Shown here piece after piece: positions 15,658-24,924 of a stretch of DNA of 64,000 nucleotides (its first letter is position 1; every line of letters starts with the position of its first letter). Source of the DNA: an uncultured Collinsella sp. (lineage in GTDB: Bacteria > Actinomycetota > Coriobacteriia > Coriobacteriales > Coriobacteriaceae); assembly GCA_900758375.1 (NCBI GenBank), contig CAAERJ010000042.1, forward strand, positions 1-64,000, written 5' to 3'. Below the pieces are notes generated by a model. That model was given only the letters and a program-made list of their open reading frames with translations. It was not told the DNA's origin and did no database searches. The translations under genes were made by a program, and so were the position numbers.

Positions 15658-16926
15658 CTAGGAACGGTAGTCACCGTTGATGGAGATGTACTCGTGCGTG
15701 AGGTCACAGGTCCACACGGTCGTTGCCGCGTCGCCTGCGCCCAGGTCGGCCGAGATCACGATCTCGGGCGCCTCAAAACGTCGCAGAGCCTCATCCTCGT
15801 CAAAGGGAACGGTCAGGCCATCGCGGCAGACAGGCATGCCCATCATGTCGATGGAAACGTCTTCCTGGTTAAACTTCACGCCGCACTTGCCGAGCGCCAT
15901 GGCGACGCGGCCCCAGTTGCAGTCGTGACCGGCGATGCAGGTCTTGACGAGCGGCGAGTTGGCGACGGCACGGGCGGCGATATCGGCTTCCTCGTCGTTG
16001 GCGGCGCCGGTGACGTTAACCGTCACGAGCTTTGACGCGCCCTCGCCATCGGCCGCAATGTTGCGCGCCAGGCTCTCGCACACCTCGTGCACGGCAAAGG
16101 ACAGTTCGTCAAAGGCATCAGTGCCCTCGACGATAGCCTCGGCTTCAGCGGCAGCAGCGCCAGAAGCAAGCATGATGCAGGTGTCGTTGGTCGAGGTATC
16201 GGAATCGACCGTCACCTTATTGAAGGTCTGCTTAACGGTCGAGAGCAACAGGGCGTGGAGCGCCGACGGCTCGACGGGGGCATCGGTAGTAATGACCGCG
16301 ATCATGGTGGCCATATTGGGCATGATCATGCCCGAGCCCTTGCACATGCCGCCCACCGTATAAGCGTTGCCCGCATGACCCGCAGCCTCACTGCGGTAGC
16401 GAACGGCATACTCCTTGGAGTGCGTATCGGTCGTCATGATGGCACGGGCCGCATCGGCACCGCCATGGGCAGAGAGTGCCTCGTAGGCGGACGGGACGGC
16501 CGTCTCAAACGTGTCAATCGGCAGAATCTGTCCAATCACGCCTGTGGATGCAACTAGGATCTGCTGGGGTTCACAGCCGATGACCTGCGACGCGATATTG
16601 CATGTCTCTCGCGCGCAGGCAAGGCCGGTCTCGCCCGTGGCGGCGTTCGCGTTGCCGGAGTTGATTGAAACGCCGGCGATGATGCCATAGCCCTTGTCCG
16701 CACCGCCCAGGTTGGCACGGCTCACCTGCACGGGCGCCGCGCAAAAGCGGTTGCTCGTAAACACGCCGGCGCCGGGACAGGGCTTATCGGGCACGACGAG
16801 CGCATAGTCCAAGCGCTCGGGATTCTTCCGGAATCCCGCATGGATGCCTGCAGCCTTAAAGCCGGCAGCTGCCGTAACGCCACCCTCGACGGCGCGTATC
16901 TTGATATCAATCAGGTCGGTATTCAT
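15658..16926 (-). CDS. argJ: Glutamate N-acetyltransferase / amino-acid acetyltransferase
   Basis: Recycles the acetyl group from N-acetylornithine onto glutamate, making the pathway cyclic. ArgJ is made as a proprotein that self-cleaves between Ala and Thr; the cleavage motif is visible as KGSGMIMPNMATMIAVITTD (~185), with the Thr nucleophile. The C-terminal half contains TDTSTNDTC and ends with EYISINGDYRS, as in the family. Length 422 aa. It lies 80 bp upstream of argB. Since no separate argA is seen, it may be bifunctional; that is inference. Confidence 0.95.
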   Translation of the reverse strand: MNTDLIDIKIRAVEGGVTAAAGFKAAGIHAGFRKNPERLDYALVVPDKPCPGAGVFTSNRFCAAPVQVSRANLGGADKGYGIIAGVSINSGNANAATGETGLACARETCNIASQVIGCEPQQILVASTGVIGQILPIDTFETAVPSAYEALSAHGGADAARAIMTTDTHSKEYAVRYRSEAAGHAGNAYTVGGMCKGSGMIMPNMATMIAVITTDAPVEPSALHALLLSTVKQTFNKVTVDSDTSTNDTCIMLASGAAAAEAEAIVEGTDAFDELSFAVHEVCESLARNIAADGEGASKLVTVNVTGAANDEEADIAARAVANSPLVKTCIAGHDCNWGRVAMALGKCGVKFNQEDVSIDMMGMPVCRDGLTVPFDEDEALRRFEAPEIVISADLGAGDAATTVWTCDLTHEYISINGDYRS

Positions 16927-17061
16927 CGTCCCTACGGCTCCTTATATCAAATAAAAAAGCGGGCATCGGCTGGCACGCCATACCGGTCGCAACTACTAGA
17001 CCAGCTTGAAAGCGGCGCCCAACTCGATACCCGACCACCAAATCGTTAACAATCGAATGTG

Positions 17062-18132
17062 CTACACCGGGCACGCCACTGTGGGCAAGCCTCGTCGCTC
17101 GTCAAAGCCAAAAACGATGTTGGCGCACTGGACCGCCTGGCCCGCAGCACCCTTGCACAAATTGTCGATAGCACCCGTCGCCACCAGCACACCCGCACGC
17201 TTGTTGAGCGCAAGGCCGATCTGGGCAGCGTTGGTACCGACGACCGAAGCCGTCTTGGGCTGCTGACCGGCATCGAGCACGCACACAAAGGTGCGACCGG
17301 CGTAGAACTTCTTGTAATGGTCGACGACGTCCTCAAGGGCCAACGTGTCGAGAGCCTGCGGCGCGAGCGGCATCGTCACCGTGGAAAGCAGGCCGCGCTT
17401 GAGCGGTGCCAAGTGCGGAGTAAAGACGACGCGATCGGTCAGGCCCAGAATTTGCTCGATTTCGGGCGTGTGGCGATGTTTACCCACGCCATAGGCTTCC
17501 AGGTTCTCGTCCGCGCTGCAAAAGTGGGTGCGGGCGTTGCAGGACTTACCGGCACCCGTCACGCCACTGATGGCATCGACAATCACGGGGCCGTTCTCGG
17601 CCACCCAGCCCGCACGCACGGCAGGAGCGGCAGCGAGGCTCGTTGCGGTGGGATAGCAGCCGGCGCAAGCGACCAAAACGGGCTTTCCGGCGGCATGGCT
17701 GGAAGCAGCGGTCTCTAAGTCCTGGCAGAACAGCTCGGGCAGGCCAAAAGCGCGGGTCTTGAGCAGCTCGGGGTTCGTGTGCTCGGCGGCATACCATTCC
17801 TCAAAGACGGACGGGTCGCTCAGACGGTAATCGGCCGAAAGATCAAAGCAGGAAACGCCCGCAGCAAGGAGCGCGGGCACCTGCGCCATGGCAGCCGTGT
17901 GCGGCACGGCAAGAAAAACCGCATCGCAGCTTTTGAGCTCGGGGGCGTCATGCGTGGTGAAAACCAGATCGCTCACGCCAGCAAAGCTCGGATACACTGC
18001 GGACAGCGGCTGGCCGGCATCGGCGTTGGACGTAATGGCAACAAGTTCAAACTCGGGATGGCCGAGTACGAGGCGAATGAGCTCGGCTCCGGCATATCCA
18101 GCCGCGCCGACGATTCCAACCTTCAAAGACAT
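17062..18132 (-). CDS. argC: N-acetyl-gamma-glutamyl-phosphate reductase
   Basis: NADPH-dependent reduction of N-acetylglutamyl phosphate to the semialdehyde. Rossmann motif VGIVGAAGYAGAELIRL at the N-terminus and the catalytic cysteine in LVACAGCYPTATSL (~150) identify it. Family length (356 aa). First gene of the arg operon; a 135-bp spacer separates it from argJ. A paired TGCATGAA/TTCATGCA motif about 90 bp upstream may be an ArgR operator. Confidence 0.95.
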   Translation of the reverse strand: MSLKVGIVGAAGYAGAELIRLVLGHPEFELVAITSNADAGQPLSAVYPSFAGVSDLVFTTHDAPELKSCDAVFLAVPHTAAMAQVPALLAAGVSCFDLSADYRLSDPSVFEEWYAAEHTNPELLKTRAFGLPELFCQDLETAASSHAAGKPVLVACAGCYPTATSLAAAPAVRAGWVAENGPVIVDAISGVTGAGKSCNARTHFCSADENLEAYGVGKHRHTPEIEQILGLTDRVVFTPHLAPLKRGLLSTVTMPLAPQALDTLALEDVVDHYKKFYAGRTFVCVLDAGQQPKTASVVGTNAAQIGLALNKRAGVLVATGAIDNLCKGAAGQAVQCANIVFGFDERRGLPTVACPV

Positions 18133-18218
18133 ATCAGACTCCTTGTCTGCGATTTATGCACCGATGCGCATTTCGCAGCGGTCGTTATGAGGTGGGTTGA
18201 AACTTTAGCACCAAAAGA

Positions 18219-18253
18219 TGCATGAATACGTAAATAGCTTGCATGTTCATGCA
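18219..18253. promoter_or_regulatory. Candidate ArgR operator upstream of argC
   Basis: TGCATGAA (18219-18226) and TTCATGCA (18246-18253) form an inverted pair with a 19-bp AT-rich centre, resembling tandem ARG boxes (core TGAAT/ATTCA). The position upstream of the arg operon supports this; argR is not in the window. Confidence 0.35.
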
Positions 18254-18297
18254 TTGAAACATTCCCGACACATTCGCTTGAAGGAATTGACAAATAG

Positions 18298-18355
18298 AGC
18301 GGGCCCCGTATTGACCGGCACTCCTTACGGTGCCGGGCAACACGGGGTCCGCCCA
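18298..18355 (-). terminator. Nested hairpin after the PNPOx pair
   Basis: The inner stem CGGCAC/GTGCCG is nested inside an imperfect GGGCCCCGT/ACGGGGTCCGCC stem. It lies downstream of the minus-strand gene at 18390 and upstream of argC. The T-run is weak, so termination is possible but not certain. Confidence 0.45.
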
Positions 18356-18389
18356 TGCGAAAACTAAGTTGTTAGGATGAGCCAGCTGG

Positions 18390-18800
18390 CTAGAGCTCAA
18401 CCGGCACCCATTCGTCATGATTGCAGATAAATGCCTCAGGATCCTCGACGCTAAAGAAGACGAGCGCGGGGTCGTTAGGCCCCTCATAGTGCTCGCTCAA
18501 GCGCTCAAGATGCTTCCATCCGGCCTCGCGCATTTCGCCCGAAGCCCGGTCTTCCAGCCCCGCACGCCCGCGCAGGATCAACCAACCATGGCCCGGCCAC
18601 CAACTCGTGACCTCAAAGCGCTGGTTTTGCAGCAGCTCCTGCCACACATCTTTGGTGCGCGCTGTCACAAACCACAGCTTGCCGTCCTGAATCTGCGCAA
18701 ACGAGAACGGACGCACATGCGGCTGCCCGCCCACGCTCGTCGCCAGATACCACGCCGGCACCGACGTCAGATACTCCAGCACCGTATTCAATCCGTTCAC
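18390..18800 (-). CDS. Pyridoxamine 5'-phosphate oxidase-fold protein (copy 2)
   Basis: A 136-aa split-barrel flavin-binding-fold protein. The PNPOx-like signature is visible in VPAWYLATSVGGQPHVRPF and DGKLWFVTARTKDVW. Likely binds a flavin (FMN/F420-type cofactor) and acts as a small oxidoreductase; the substrate is unknown. The start is the GTG at 18800, which has a perfect AGGAGG 4 nt upstream; the longer ATG frame has none. It is a diverged tandem paralogue of the gene at 18855, sharing PAWYLAT, RVRPFSF/HVRPFSF, DGKLWF and a C-terminal FFSV block. Confidence 0.8.
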   Translation of the reverse strand: MNGLNTVLEYLTSVPAWYLATSVGGQPHVRPFSFAQIQDGKLWFVTARTKDVWQELLQNQRFEVTSWWPGHGWLILRGRAGLEDRASGEMREAGWKHLERLSEHYEGPNDPALVFFSVEDPEAFICNHDEWVPVEL

Positions 18801-18837
18801 GTTTCCTCCTGTCGCCTGACCAGTCTTTTTGGAATGG

Positions 18838-18857
18838 GTAGTCAATTTGGGAAATTA
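18838..18857. repeat. Partial GTAGTCAATTTGGGA repeat at a stop codon
   Basis: GTAGTCAATTTGGGAAATTA covers the TAA stop of the upstream PNPOx gene (minus strand). It matches the left half of the repeat at 4705, 38048 and 39626. Confidence 0.4.
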
Positions 18858-19301
18858 GAGCTCGAGGCGCTCTTCGCTGCCATCGATATCGCAGAACCGT
18901 GCGGTGATGTTGCGGACCGAGAAGAATGCAAGGCGGCCATCGTTGGCGCTATCGTGTTGCTCGCCAATGCCCACCATGTGCTTAAAGCCCGCTTGGCGCA
19001 CCTTGTCGCTCACGAATGCATCGTCCTCGAGCGCAGCCTCGCCAGTTAACACGATCCAGCACTCCCCCGGCTTCCAGCCCGATACCTCAAACTTGGGATT
19101 CGCGCTCAACTCCGCCCACACGTCCTTGTCGCGCGACGTGCAAAACCACAGCTTGCCATCATCGACCATGGCAAACGAAAACGGCCTCACGCGGGGCTGA
19201 TGCCCGTCGCTCGCATCGGTCGTGGCAAGATACCACGCCGGAATGCGCCTGAGATACGAGCAGGCGCGCTCGAGCTGAGCCGTGCGATCGATGTCGGTCA
19301 T
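18855..19301 (-). CDS. Pyridoxamine 5'-phosphate oxidase-fold protein (copy 1)
   Basis: A 148-aa split-barrel protein of the PNPOx/FMN-binding superfamily: IPAWYLATTDASDGHQPRVR and FAMVDDGKLWFCTSRDKDVW mark the cofactor-binding barrel; the C-terminal FFSVRNITARFCDIDGSEE completes the fold. A cytoplasmic flavin-dependent reductase role is likely but the substrate is not known. It is directly upstream of its paralogue (54 bp), which suggests gene duplication and co-transcription. Note the polar insertion DASDGHQP that the second copy lacks. Confidence 0.8.
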   Translation of the reverse strand: MTDIDRTAQLERACSYLRRIPAWYLATTDASDGHQPRVRPFSFAMVDDGKLWFCTSRDKDVWAELSANPKFEVSGWKPGECWIVLTGEAALEDDAFVSDKVRQAGFKHMVGIGEQHDSANDGRLAFFSVRNITARFCDIDGSEERLEL

Positions 19302-19331
19302 AGAGACCCCTTTCTTGCGCTCGAATCGAGC

Positions 19332-20132
19332 TTAGACGAGTTGAAGATTGATAACGACAACGCATGTCACCAGCAGCGCCATCGCCAGCGCTGCCAGTAC
19401 ATCCCCCCGGCCAAACGCAAGCGCATGCAGACGCGTGCGTCCCTGCTCGCCGTGATAACAGCGCGCATCCATGGCGGCCGAAAGCGTCTCGGCATGACGG
19501 AACACGCCGGTGAACAGCGGAATCGCCACACTGCCGAGCATGCGCACACCGCCGAGCGGACCGCCCGTCACGCGCGCGCCGCGACTTGCCTGTGCATCGG
19601 CCGTCTGTTTCATCTCGGTGGCAAATTGCGGCATAAACCGCAGCGCGATACCCATAATCATGCCGAGCTCGTGCGCCGGAAGTCCCACGCGCGCAAATGG
19701 TGCGAGCAGGCGCTCAAAACCCGCGGTGAGGTCGAGCGTCGGCGTGGTGAGTGTAATGGCGCTCATGCCGGCCATCATCAGGGTCAGGCGGCACGCCATA
19801 AACGCCGCTGAACGCAGCGAGCCCTCGCTCACCTGCAAAAAGCCAAGCTGCCACAGGATGCGGCCACTCTGGTCGGAAAACAGGTTGAGCACCGCGACCA
19901 CCACGACAATCGCCAGCAGTGGTGCCATCGATGATAGGAAGCGGCGAAGCGGCACCCGGGCCACGACATAGACCAGGACCACAAACATTGCGACCGGAAC
20001 CAGCCCGCAAAAGCTTCCGACGGTGAGCACGGTGACCAGAAAGGCGAAACCTAGGAGCAACTTAGTACGCGGATCCAGGCGATGCACCGCGCTATCCCCG
20101 GGATAGTAGCTGCCAAATGAGAACGCCTCCAT
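19332..20132 (-). CDS. ecfT: ECF transporter transmembrane component EcfT
   Basis: Membrane scaffold that couples the ATPases to the vitamin-binding S component in an energy-coupling factor importer. A 266-aa hydrophobic protein with an N-terminal HRLDPRTKLLL signature, 5-6 membrane helices, and the coupling-helix Ala-Arg-Gly motifs (ADAQASRGARV, AMDARCYHG) that define the CbiQ/EcfT family. Start at 20132 with GAGGAGG upstream; its ATG overlaps the ATPase stop by one base, so translation is coupled. It completes the riboflavin operon started at 22623. Confidence 0.92.
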   Translation of the reverse strand: MEAFSFGSYYPGDSAVHRLDPRTKLLLGFAFLVTVLTVGSFCGLVPVAMFVVLVYVVARVPLRRFLSSMAPLLAIVVVVAVLNLFSDQSGRILWQLGFLQVSEGSLRSAAFMACRLTLMMAGMSAITLTTPTLDLTAGFERLLAPFARVGLPAHELGMIMGIALRFMPQFATEMKQTADAQASRGARVTGGPLGGVRMLGSVAIPLFTGVFRHAETLSAAMDARCYHGEQGRTRLHALAFGRGDVLAALAMALLVTCVVVINLQLV

Positions 20133-22036
20133 TAGCAGCCCTCCTCTCGCGTGGGCGCCTTGGAACCAGCCTGACACGGAACCCTCAAAGGCACGTCCGC
20201 GCAGCCCAGCAGCAAGCCGGCCAGCTCGTCGGCCAGCGCCTCAACCGTATAAAGCTTGTCGCAGCGGAGCGGCACACCGGCCTGTGCGAGCGCCAGCGCC
20301 ATACGCTGGGCGGCAGGAACGCCCAGGCCGATCGACTTGAGCTCATCCGCGCGCGCAAAAACCTGCGCGGGCGTTCCCTCGGCAAACACGGCGCCCTCGT
20401 TCATCACAACGATACGGTCACAACAATTTGCCAGGTCATCCATGCTATGCGAAACCATGACAACAGTCAGGCCCTCGCGATGGAGTCGATCGATGAGCCC
20501 CAGGAAATCCCCGCGCGCAGCCGGATCGAGCCCCGCCATGGGCTCGTCGAGCACCAGCACCTCGGGCTCCATGGCGAGCACGCCGGCAAACGCCACGCGG
20601 CGCTGCTGGCCGCCCGAAAGCTCAAAGGGGTTCTTGTCGCCTATCGCGGCAAGGTCGAGGCCCACGCGCGCAAGCGATGATGCGACACGGCGTGCAACCT
20701 CGTCTTCTGGCAGGCCAAGGTTGCGCGGGCCAAACGCCACGTCCTGCGCCACGGTCTCGGCAAATAGCTGGCGCTCGGGATACTGAAACACCACGCCGAC
20801 CTTGGCCTTAACCGCGGCGGCGTCTTTCTTGCTTGATAGGTCGAGCCCCAGCGCGCAAACGCTTCCCTCCTGCGGACGAATCAACCCGTTGAGATGCTGA
20901 ACCAGCGTTGATTTACCCGAGCCGGTATGACCCGCCAGGCCCAGAAACTCACCGCGACGCACCGTCAGCGAAACATCGCGCAGTGCCCAGGGACTGTTTG
21001 GATCGTTGCCCCAAAGAGCCTGTTTGCTCGATGCGTCCGCAGTGGTCGAGCGCTTGCGCCATCGACGGCGCTCGCGGGCGCTCAGCGAGTAACTATGCGA
21101 GAGGTGCGAGATCTCGATAACGGGCTCCGACGCGGCTATCCCGTCGGCCGCAGAGGATCCATTGTCAAGCACATGAGAATCGGATGCGGAAGGCTGCCCT
21201 GCGATGTCCGTCCCGCTCCGCTCGACATAAGCCTGTGCAATCTCGGCGACCATATCTGCCTCGCGCACCTGCGCGCAAACGGAAACGCCCTTCTCACGAA
21301 GTGCCCTACCTAGGCAGCACGACGCCGGCATATCCAGGTTGAGCTGCGCAAGTTCGTCCGCCCGCGTCAAGATTTCCTCGGGCTTACCGAGCATGGCAAC
21401 GCGACCCGCTTGGAAGACAGCAACGCGATCGGCCTCGGCGGCCTCTTCCATAAAGTGCGTAATCATCACGATGGTCATGCCGCGATCATGCAACGCACGG
21501 CAAGCCTTCATGAGGCCCTTGCGTCCACGCGGATCGAGCATCGAAGAAGCCTCATCCAAAATGAGCACGCGCGGCTCCATGGCGAGCACGCCGGCAAGCG
21601 CCACGCGCTGCTTTTGGCCGCCCGAAAGCGCATGGGTCTCGTGACGCTCAAAGCCCACCAGGCCCACACCCTTCAGCGCCTCGCGTACGCGCCGCGCAAT
21701 TTGCGCCGACGGCACGCCAAGGTTTTCGGGACCAAACGCAACGTCATCTTCGACAAGCGTTGCCACCAGCTGGTCATCGGGATTCTGGAATACCATGCCC
21801 GCGGTCGAACGAATGTCGTAGACCAGCTCGGGGTCGGACGCATCCATGCCGTTGACGCGTACCGTGCCCGCATCGGGCTGCAACAGTGCATTCAGATGCT
21901 TGGCAAACGTCGACTTGCCCGACCCATTGCCACCAAGGATGCAGAAAAACTCGCCATCCTCGATGTTCAGATCGACGCCGTCGAGTGCCGGCGCGGCACC
22001 GTCATAGCTAAAGGAAACGCCCCGACACTCAATCAT
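20132..22036 (-). CDS. ecfA: ECF transporter double ATPase (EcfA1-EcfA2 fusion)
   Basis: Energises riboflavin uptake by ATP hydrolysis. Two complete CbiO-type ABC ATPases are fused in one 634-aa chain. Domain 1 has Walker A GGNGSGKST (~34), signature LSGGQKQR (~135) and Walker B VLILDEASS. Domain 2 (~300-600) has GHTGSGKST, LSGGQQRR and VLVLDEPMAG. They are joined by a ~60-residue low-complexity linker (~250-320). In most bacteria these are two genes. The ATG overlaps the ribU stop (ATGA), implying coupled translation. Confidence 0.94.
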   Translation of the reverse strand: MIECRGVSFSYDGAAPALDGVDLNIEDGEFFCILGGNGSGKSTFAKHLNALLQPDAGTVRVNGMDASDPELVYDIRSTAGMVFQNPDDQLVATLVEDDVAFGPENLGVPSAQIARRVREALKGVGLVGFERHETHALSGGQKQRVALAGVLAMEPRVLILDEASSMLDPRGRKGLMKACRALHDRGMTIVMITHFMEEAAEADRVAVFQAGRVAMLGKPEEILTRADELAQLNLDMPASCCLGRALREKGVSVCAQVREADMVAEIAQAYVERSGTDIAGQPSASDSHVLDNGSSAADGIAASEPVIEISHLSHSYSLSARERRRWRKRSTTADASSKQALWGNDPNSPWALRDVSLTVRRGEFLGLAGHTGSGKSTLVQHLNGLIRPQEGSVCALGLDLSSKKDAAAVKAKVGVVFQYPERQLFAETVAQDVAFGPRNLGLPEDEVARRVASSLARVGLDLAAIGDKNPFELSGGQQRRVAFAGVLAMEPEVLVLDEPMAGLDPAARGDFLGLIDRLHREGLTVVMVSHSMDDLANCCDRIVVMNEGAVFAEGTPAQVFARADELKSIGLGVPAAQRMALALAQAGVPLRCDKLYTVEALADELAGLLLGCADVPLRVPCQAGSKAPTREEGC

Positions 22037-22623
22037 GCGCGGCCTTTGACCTGGTCCTTCTTGGGCGTGATGAGATTAGAGACCGCCTTGTACACCGCGA
22101 GCGTCAACACCGAGTTGAGCACGGTCTTGATAAGGTTGAACGGCAGCACGGCAGGAATCATGAGTGGGGCGATCACATCGACCGAGCCATACCAGAACCA
22201 TACGCCAATGGTAAGGTTTGCGACCATAGACAACGCCGTAGCGGCAATAACGCCGAGCACCAGGCCAATCACGGCACCCTTATAGGTATGCATCTTCTGG
22301 TAGACAATAGCCGCGGGCAGAATGTAGCCCAGCGTGGCAACCAGGTTCATAAGCGCGCCGACCCAGTCACCCGTGGTGAGCGCATGGATAACGATCGCCA
22401 TAGCGGCAACAGCGGTACCGGCACCGGGACCATACGCAAACCCGCACACCATCGCCGGCACCAGCGACGGGTCATACGTCAAAAATGGCGCCGAAGGAAG
22501 AATGGGCAGCTGCACGTACATAAACAGGGCGCCCAAGGCACACATCAACGCCATGGTAACGAGCTGCTTGGTGCTCCACCTATTCGTGTTCTCAAAATGG
22601 ATATGCTGCGACTGTTCAGACAT
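22033..22623 (-). CDS. ribU: ECF transporter S component, riboflavin-specific (RibU-like)
   Basis: Membrane protein that binds the substrate for the ECF module encoded just downstream. The 196-aa sequence has about six hydrophobic segments; LTYDPSLVPAMVCGFAYGPG (~45-64) is the conserved loop of RibU-type S components. Riboflavin specificity is strongly supported by the FMN riboswitch immediately upstream. The start at 22623 is chosen because AGGTGA lies 7 nt upstream; an upstream in-frame ATG is actually part of the riboswitch's conserved GGATGAAAGA end. The gene overlaps the ATPase gene. Confidence 0.92.
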   Translation of the reverse strand: MSEQSQHIHFENTNRWSTKQLVTMALMCALGALFMYVQLPILPSAPFLTYDPSLVPAMVCGFAYGPGAGTAVAAMAIVIHALTTGDWVGALMNLVATLGYILPAAIVYQKMHTYKGAVIGLVLGVIAATALSMVANLTIGVWFWYGSVDVIAPLMIPAVLPFNLIKTVLNSVLTLAVYKAVSNLITPKKDQVKGRA

Positions 22624-22635
22624 AAGATCACCTGC

Positions 22636-22813
22636 CTCTTTCATCCGGACTCTAACCGTTGGTACTGGGATCTCACCAGTTCAGCCGGCGTGCGAACCAA
22701 CACACGCACGGGTCGCGGACTCATCGGCTCGGCCGCAAACATCTCGTCTGCGCCACGGCACCCCTTTGGCACCGCCCGATTTACCGCCAGTGGGGAATTT
22801 CACCCCGCCCTGA
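22636..22813 (-). ncRNA. FMN riboswitch (RFN element)
   Basis: On the minus strand the hallmark sequences occur in order: GGGCGGGGTGAAATTCCCCA, CTGGCGGTAAA, several internal helices, and the closing AACGGTTAGAGTCCGGATGA. The ribU Shine-Dalgarno begins only a few nucleotides after the aptamer's end and no terminator intervenes, so control is probably at translation initiation: FMN binding would hide the ribosome site and shut off riboflavin uptake. Confidence 0.95.
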
Positions 22814-23190
22814 AACAGCAATTGCAAGTGTAGCACGAGCAATCCTTCGCGCAAGTATGCCGAGGGTAATTTGTGGCGGGAATCAGTCACCGCAACAACC
22901 ACATCCCCCACTCGCCCCAAAGTGGCGCGCCTTTCGCGGCAAAGCCGCGAAACAGCGACCGGGACACGTATTCCCAACAACCGAGTCCTCCGCCCACGCC
23001 GACCCCAAGGCCGTAAACGCAGGGGATCCGGGGGCGTGACGGGGTTTCTCTCCGGAACATTCCGCAGGACGCAAAGAGGCTCCGCAGCGCGAAGCGCGAT
23101 GCGGAGCCTCTTTGCATGTCCGAGGACGTTCCGGAGAGAAACCCCGTCACGCCCCCGGATCCCCGGTGGGAGTTCTAGACCTTGTCGGCC
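22814..23190. other. Intergenic region between groEL and the riboflavin operon
   Basis: No gene is supported. It holds a TTTCGCGG/CCGCGAAA hairpin near 22930-22955 and the large nested palindrome at 23022-23164 described separately. Confidence 0.7.
23022..23164. repeat. Giant nested palindrome downstream of groEL
   Basis: Perfect 37-bp inverted arms at 23022-23058 and 23128-23164 (starting GGGGATCCGGGGGCG) enclose a second perfect 16-bp pair at 23071-23086 and 23100-23115 with a GCGCGAAGCGCG centre. It begins 26 bp beyond the groEL stop. As RNA it would be an extremely stable two-tier stem and could cap the groESL message. Confidence 0.9.
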
Positions 23191-24828
23191 TTAGTACATA
23201 CCGCCGCCCTGCTGACCAGCGGTAGCAGCAGCGATAGCGTCCTCAAGCTGAGTGTTCTTGGGCACATCGGAGACGGTAGCCTCGGTGATGAGGATCAGGC
23301 TGGCGACAGAAGCAGCGTTCTGCAGGGTGACGCGGCTGACCTTGACGGGGTCGAGGACGCCCATCTCGATCATGTCGCCCCACTCGCCGTTGGCAGAGTT
23401 GAGACCCTGGCCGGCGGGCAGCTCGGCAACCTTGTCGACCACGACAGCGCCCTCAAAGCCAGCGTTCTTGGCGATGGTGGCGACCGGAGCGGTCAGAGCC
23501 TTCTTGACGATGTCGACGCCGATCTTCTCCTCGGGGTCGTCGATCTCGACAGCGTCGAGCGCAGGAGCAGCGTCCATGAAGGCGACGCCGCCGCCAGCGA
23601 CAATGCCCTCCTCGACAGCAGCGCGGGTAGCCTGCAGGGCGTCCTCGACGCGATGCTTGATCTCCTTGAGCTCGGACTCGGTAGCAGCGCCGACCTTGAT
23701 GACGGCAACGCCACCGGAGAGCTTGGCCAGGCGCTCCTGGAGCTTCTCACGGTCGAAGTCAGAGGTGGTGTTCTCCATCTCGCCCTTGATCTGAGCGATA
23801 CGGGCGTCGATGGCCTCCTTGGAGCCAGCGCCGCCGACGACAACGGTGTTGTCCTTGGAGATGGTGACGGACTTAGCGGTACCGAGCATATCGGCGGTGA
23901 TGTCAGCGACCTTCACGCCTAGCTCGTCCAGAGCAGCCTGGCCACCGGTGAGGACGGCGATGTCCTCGAGGATGCGCTTGCGGCGATCGCCGTAGCCCGG
24001 AGCCTTGACGGCGCAGACGTTGAGGGCGCCACGGATCTTGTTGAGGACCAGGGTCGGCAGAGCCTCGCCGTCGATGTCCTCAGCGATGATGAGCAGGCCA
24101 CGGCCGGCGCGCTGGACAGCCTCGAGAACGGGCATGATGTCCTGGACGCTGGAGATCTTCTGGTCGGTGATGAGGATGTACGGATCCTTCATCACGGCCT
24201 CCATGCGGTCGTTGTCCGTGACGAAGTAAGCGGAGACGTAGCCCTTGTCGAACTGCATGCCCTCGACGGTGTCGATGGTGATATCGAACGTCTGGGAATC
24301 CTCGACGGTGATGACGCCGTCCTTGCCCACGACCTCCATGGCCTCAGCGATCTTCTCGCCGACCTCGGGGTCACCGGCGGAGATGGTACCGACGGAAGCA
24401 ATCTGCTCCTTGGTCTCGACCGGCTTGGCCTGCTTCTTCATCTCGGCGACGGCGGCGTTGACGGCCTTGTCGATGCCGCGACGGATGGCCAGCGGGTTGG
24501 CGCCAGCAGCGACGTTGCGCAGACCGTCGTTGACGATGGCCTGAGCGAGCAGGGTTGCGGTGGTGGTACCGTCACCCACGGTGTCGTTGGTCTTGGTGGC
24601 GACCTCCTTCACCAGCTGGGCGCCCATGTTCTCGATGTTGTCCTCGAGCTCGATCTCCTTAGCGACGGAAACGCCGTCGTTGGTGATGGTCGGGGCACCG
24701 AACGTGCGCTGCAGCGCAACGTAGCGGCCCTTGGGGCCCATGGTGACGGTAACGGCGTCGGCCAGAGTGTTGACGCCCTTGGCGAGCTTAGCGCGGGCAT
24801 CGGTGTTGAACGTAATGTTCTTTGCCAT
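23191..24828 (-). CDS. groEL: 60-kDa chaperonin GroEL
   Basis: ATP-dependent folding chamber, working with GroES. Full-length 545-aa sequence with MAKNITFNTDARAKLAKGV, VTMGPKGRYVALQ, the ATP-binding VGDGTTTATLLAQAI (~85-100), AAVEEGIVAGGGVA (~403) and the Gly/Met-rich tail ending GGGMY. GGAGG lies about 10 nt before the ATG. It follows groES by 96 bp as a standard groESL operon. No CIRCE element is seen upstream of the operon. Confidence 0.98.
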   Translation of the reverse strand: MAKNITFNTDARAKLAKGVNTLADAVTVTMGPKGRYVALQRTFGAPTITNDGVSVAKEIELEDNIENMGAQLVKEVATKTNDTVGDGTTTATLLAQAIVNDGLRNVAAGANPLAIRRGIDKAVNAAVAEMKKQAKPVETKEQIASVGTISAGDPEVGEKIAEAMEVVGKDGVITVEDSQTFDITIDTVEGMQFDKGYVSAYFVTDNDRMEAVMKDPYILITDQKISSVQDIMPVLEAVQRAGRGLLIIAEDIDGEALPTLVLNKIRGALNVCAVKAPGYGDRRKRILEDIAVLTGGQAALDELGVKVADITADMLGTAKSVTISKDNTVVVGGAGSKEAIDARIAQIKGEMENTTSDFDREKLQERLAKLSGGVAVIKVGAATESELKEIKHRVEDALQATRAAVEEGIVAGGGVAFMDAAPALDAVEIDDPEEKIGVDIVKKALTAPVATIAKNAGFEGAVVVDKVAELPAGQGLNSANGEWGDMIEMGVLDPVKVSRVTLQNAASVASLILITEATVSDVPKNTQLEDAIAAATAGQQGGGMY

Positions 24829-24924
24829 GGTAGGTAATCCTCCAAAAGAAATGTGACTCGCGTCGCCGCTTCCGAGTCCTATGCGGCGGGCGCGCTCAAA
24901 GACTAATCAGAGAGCCTGGTGAGA

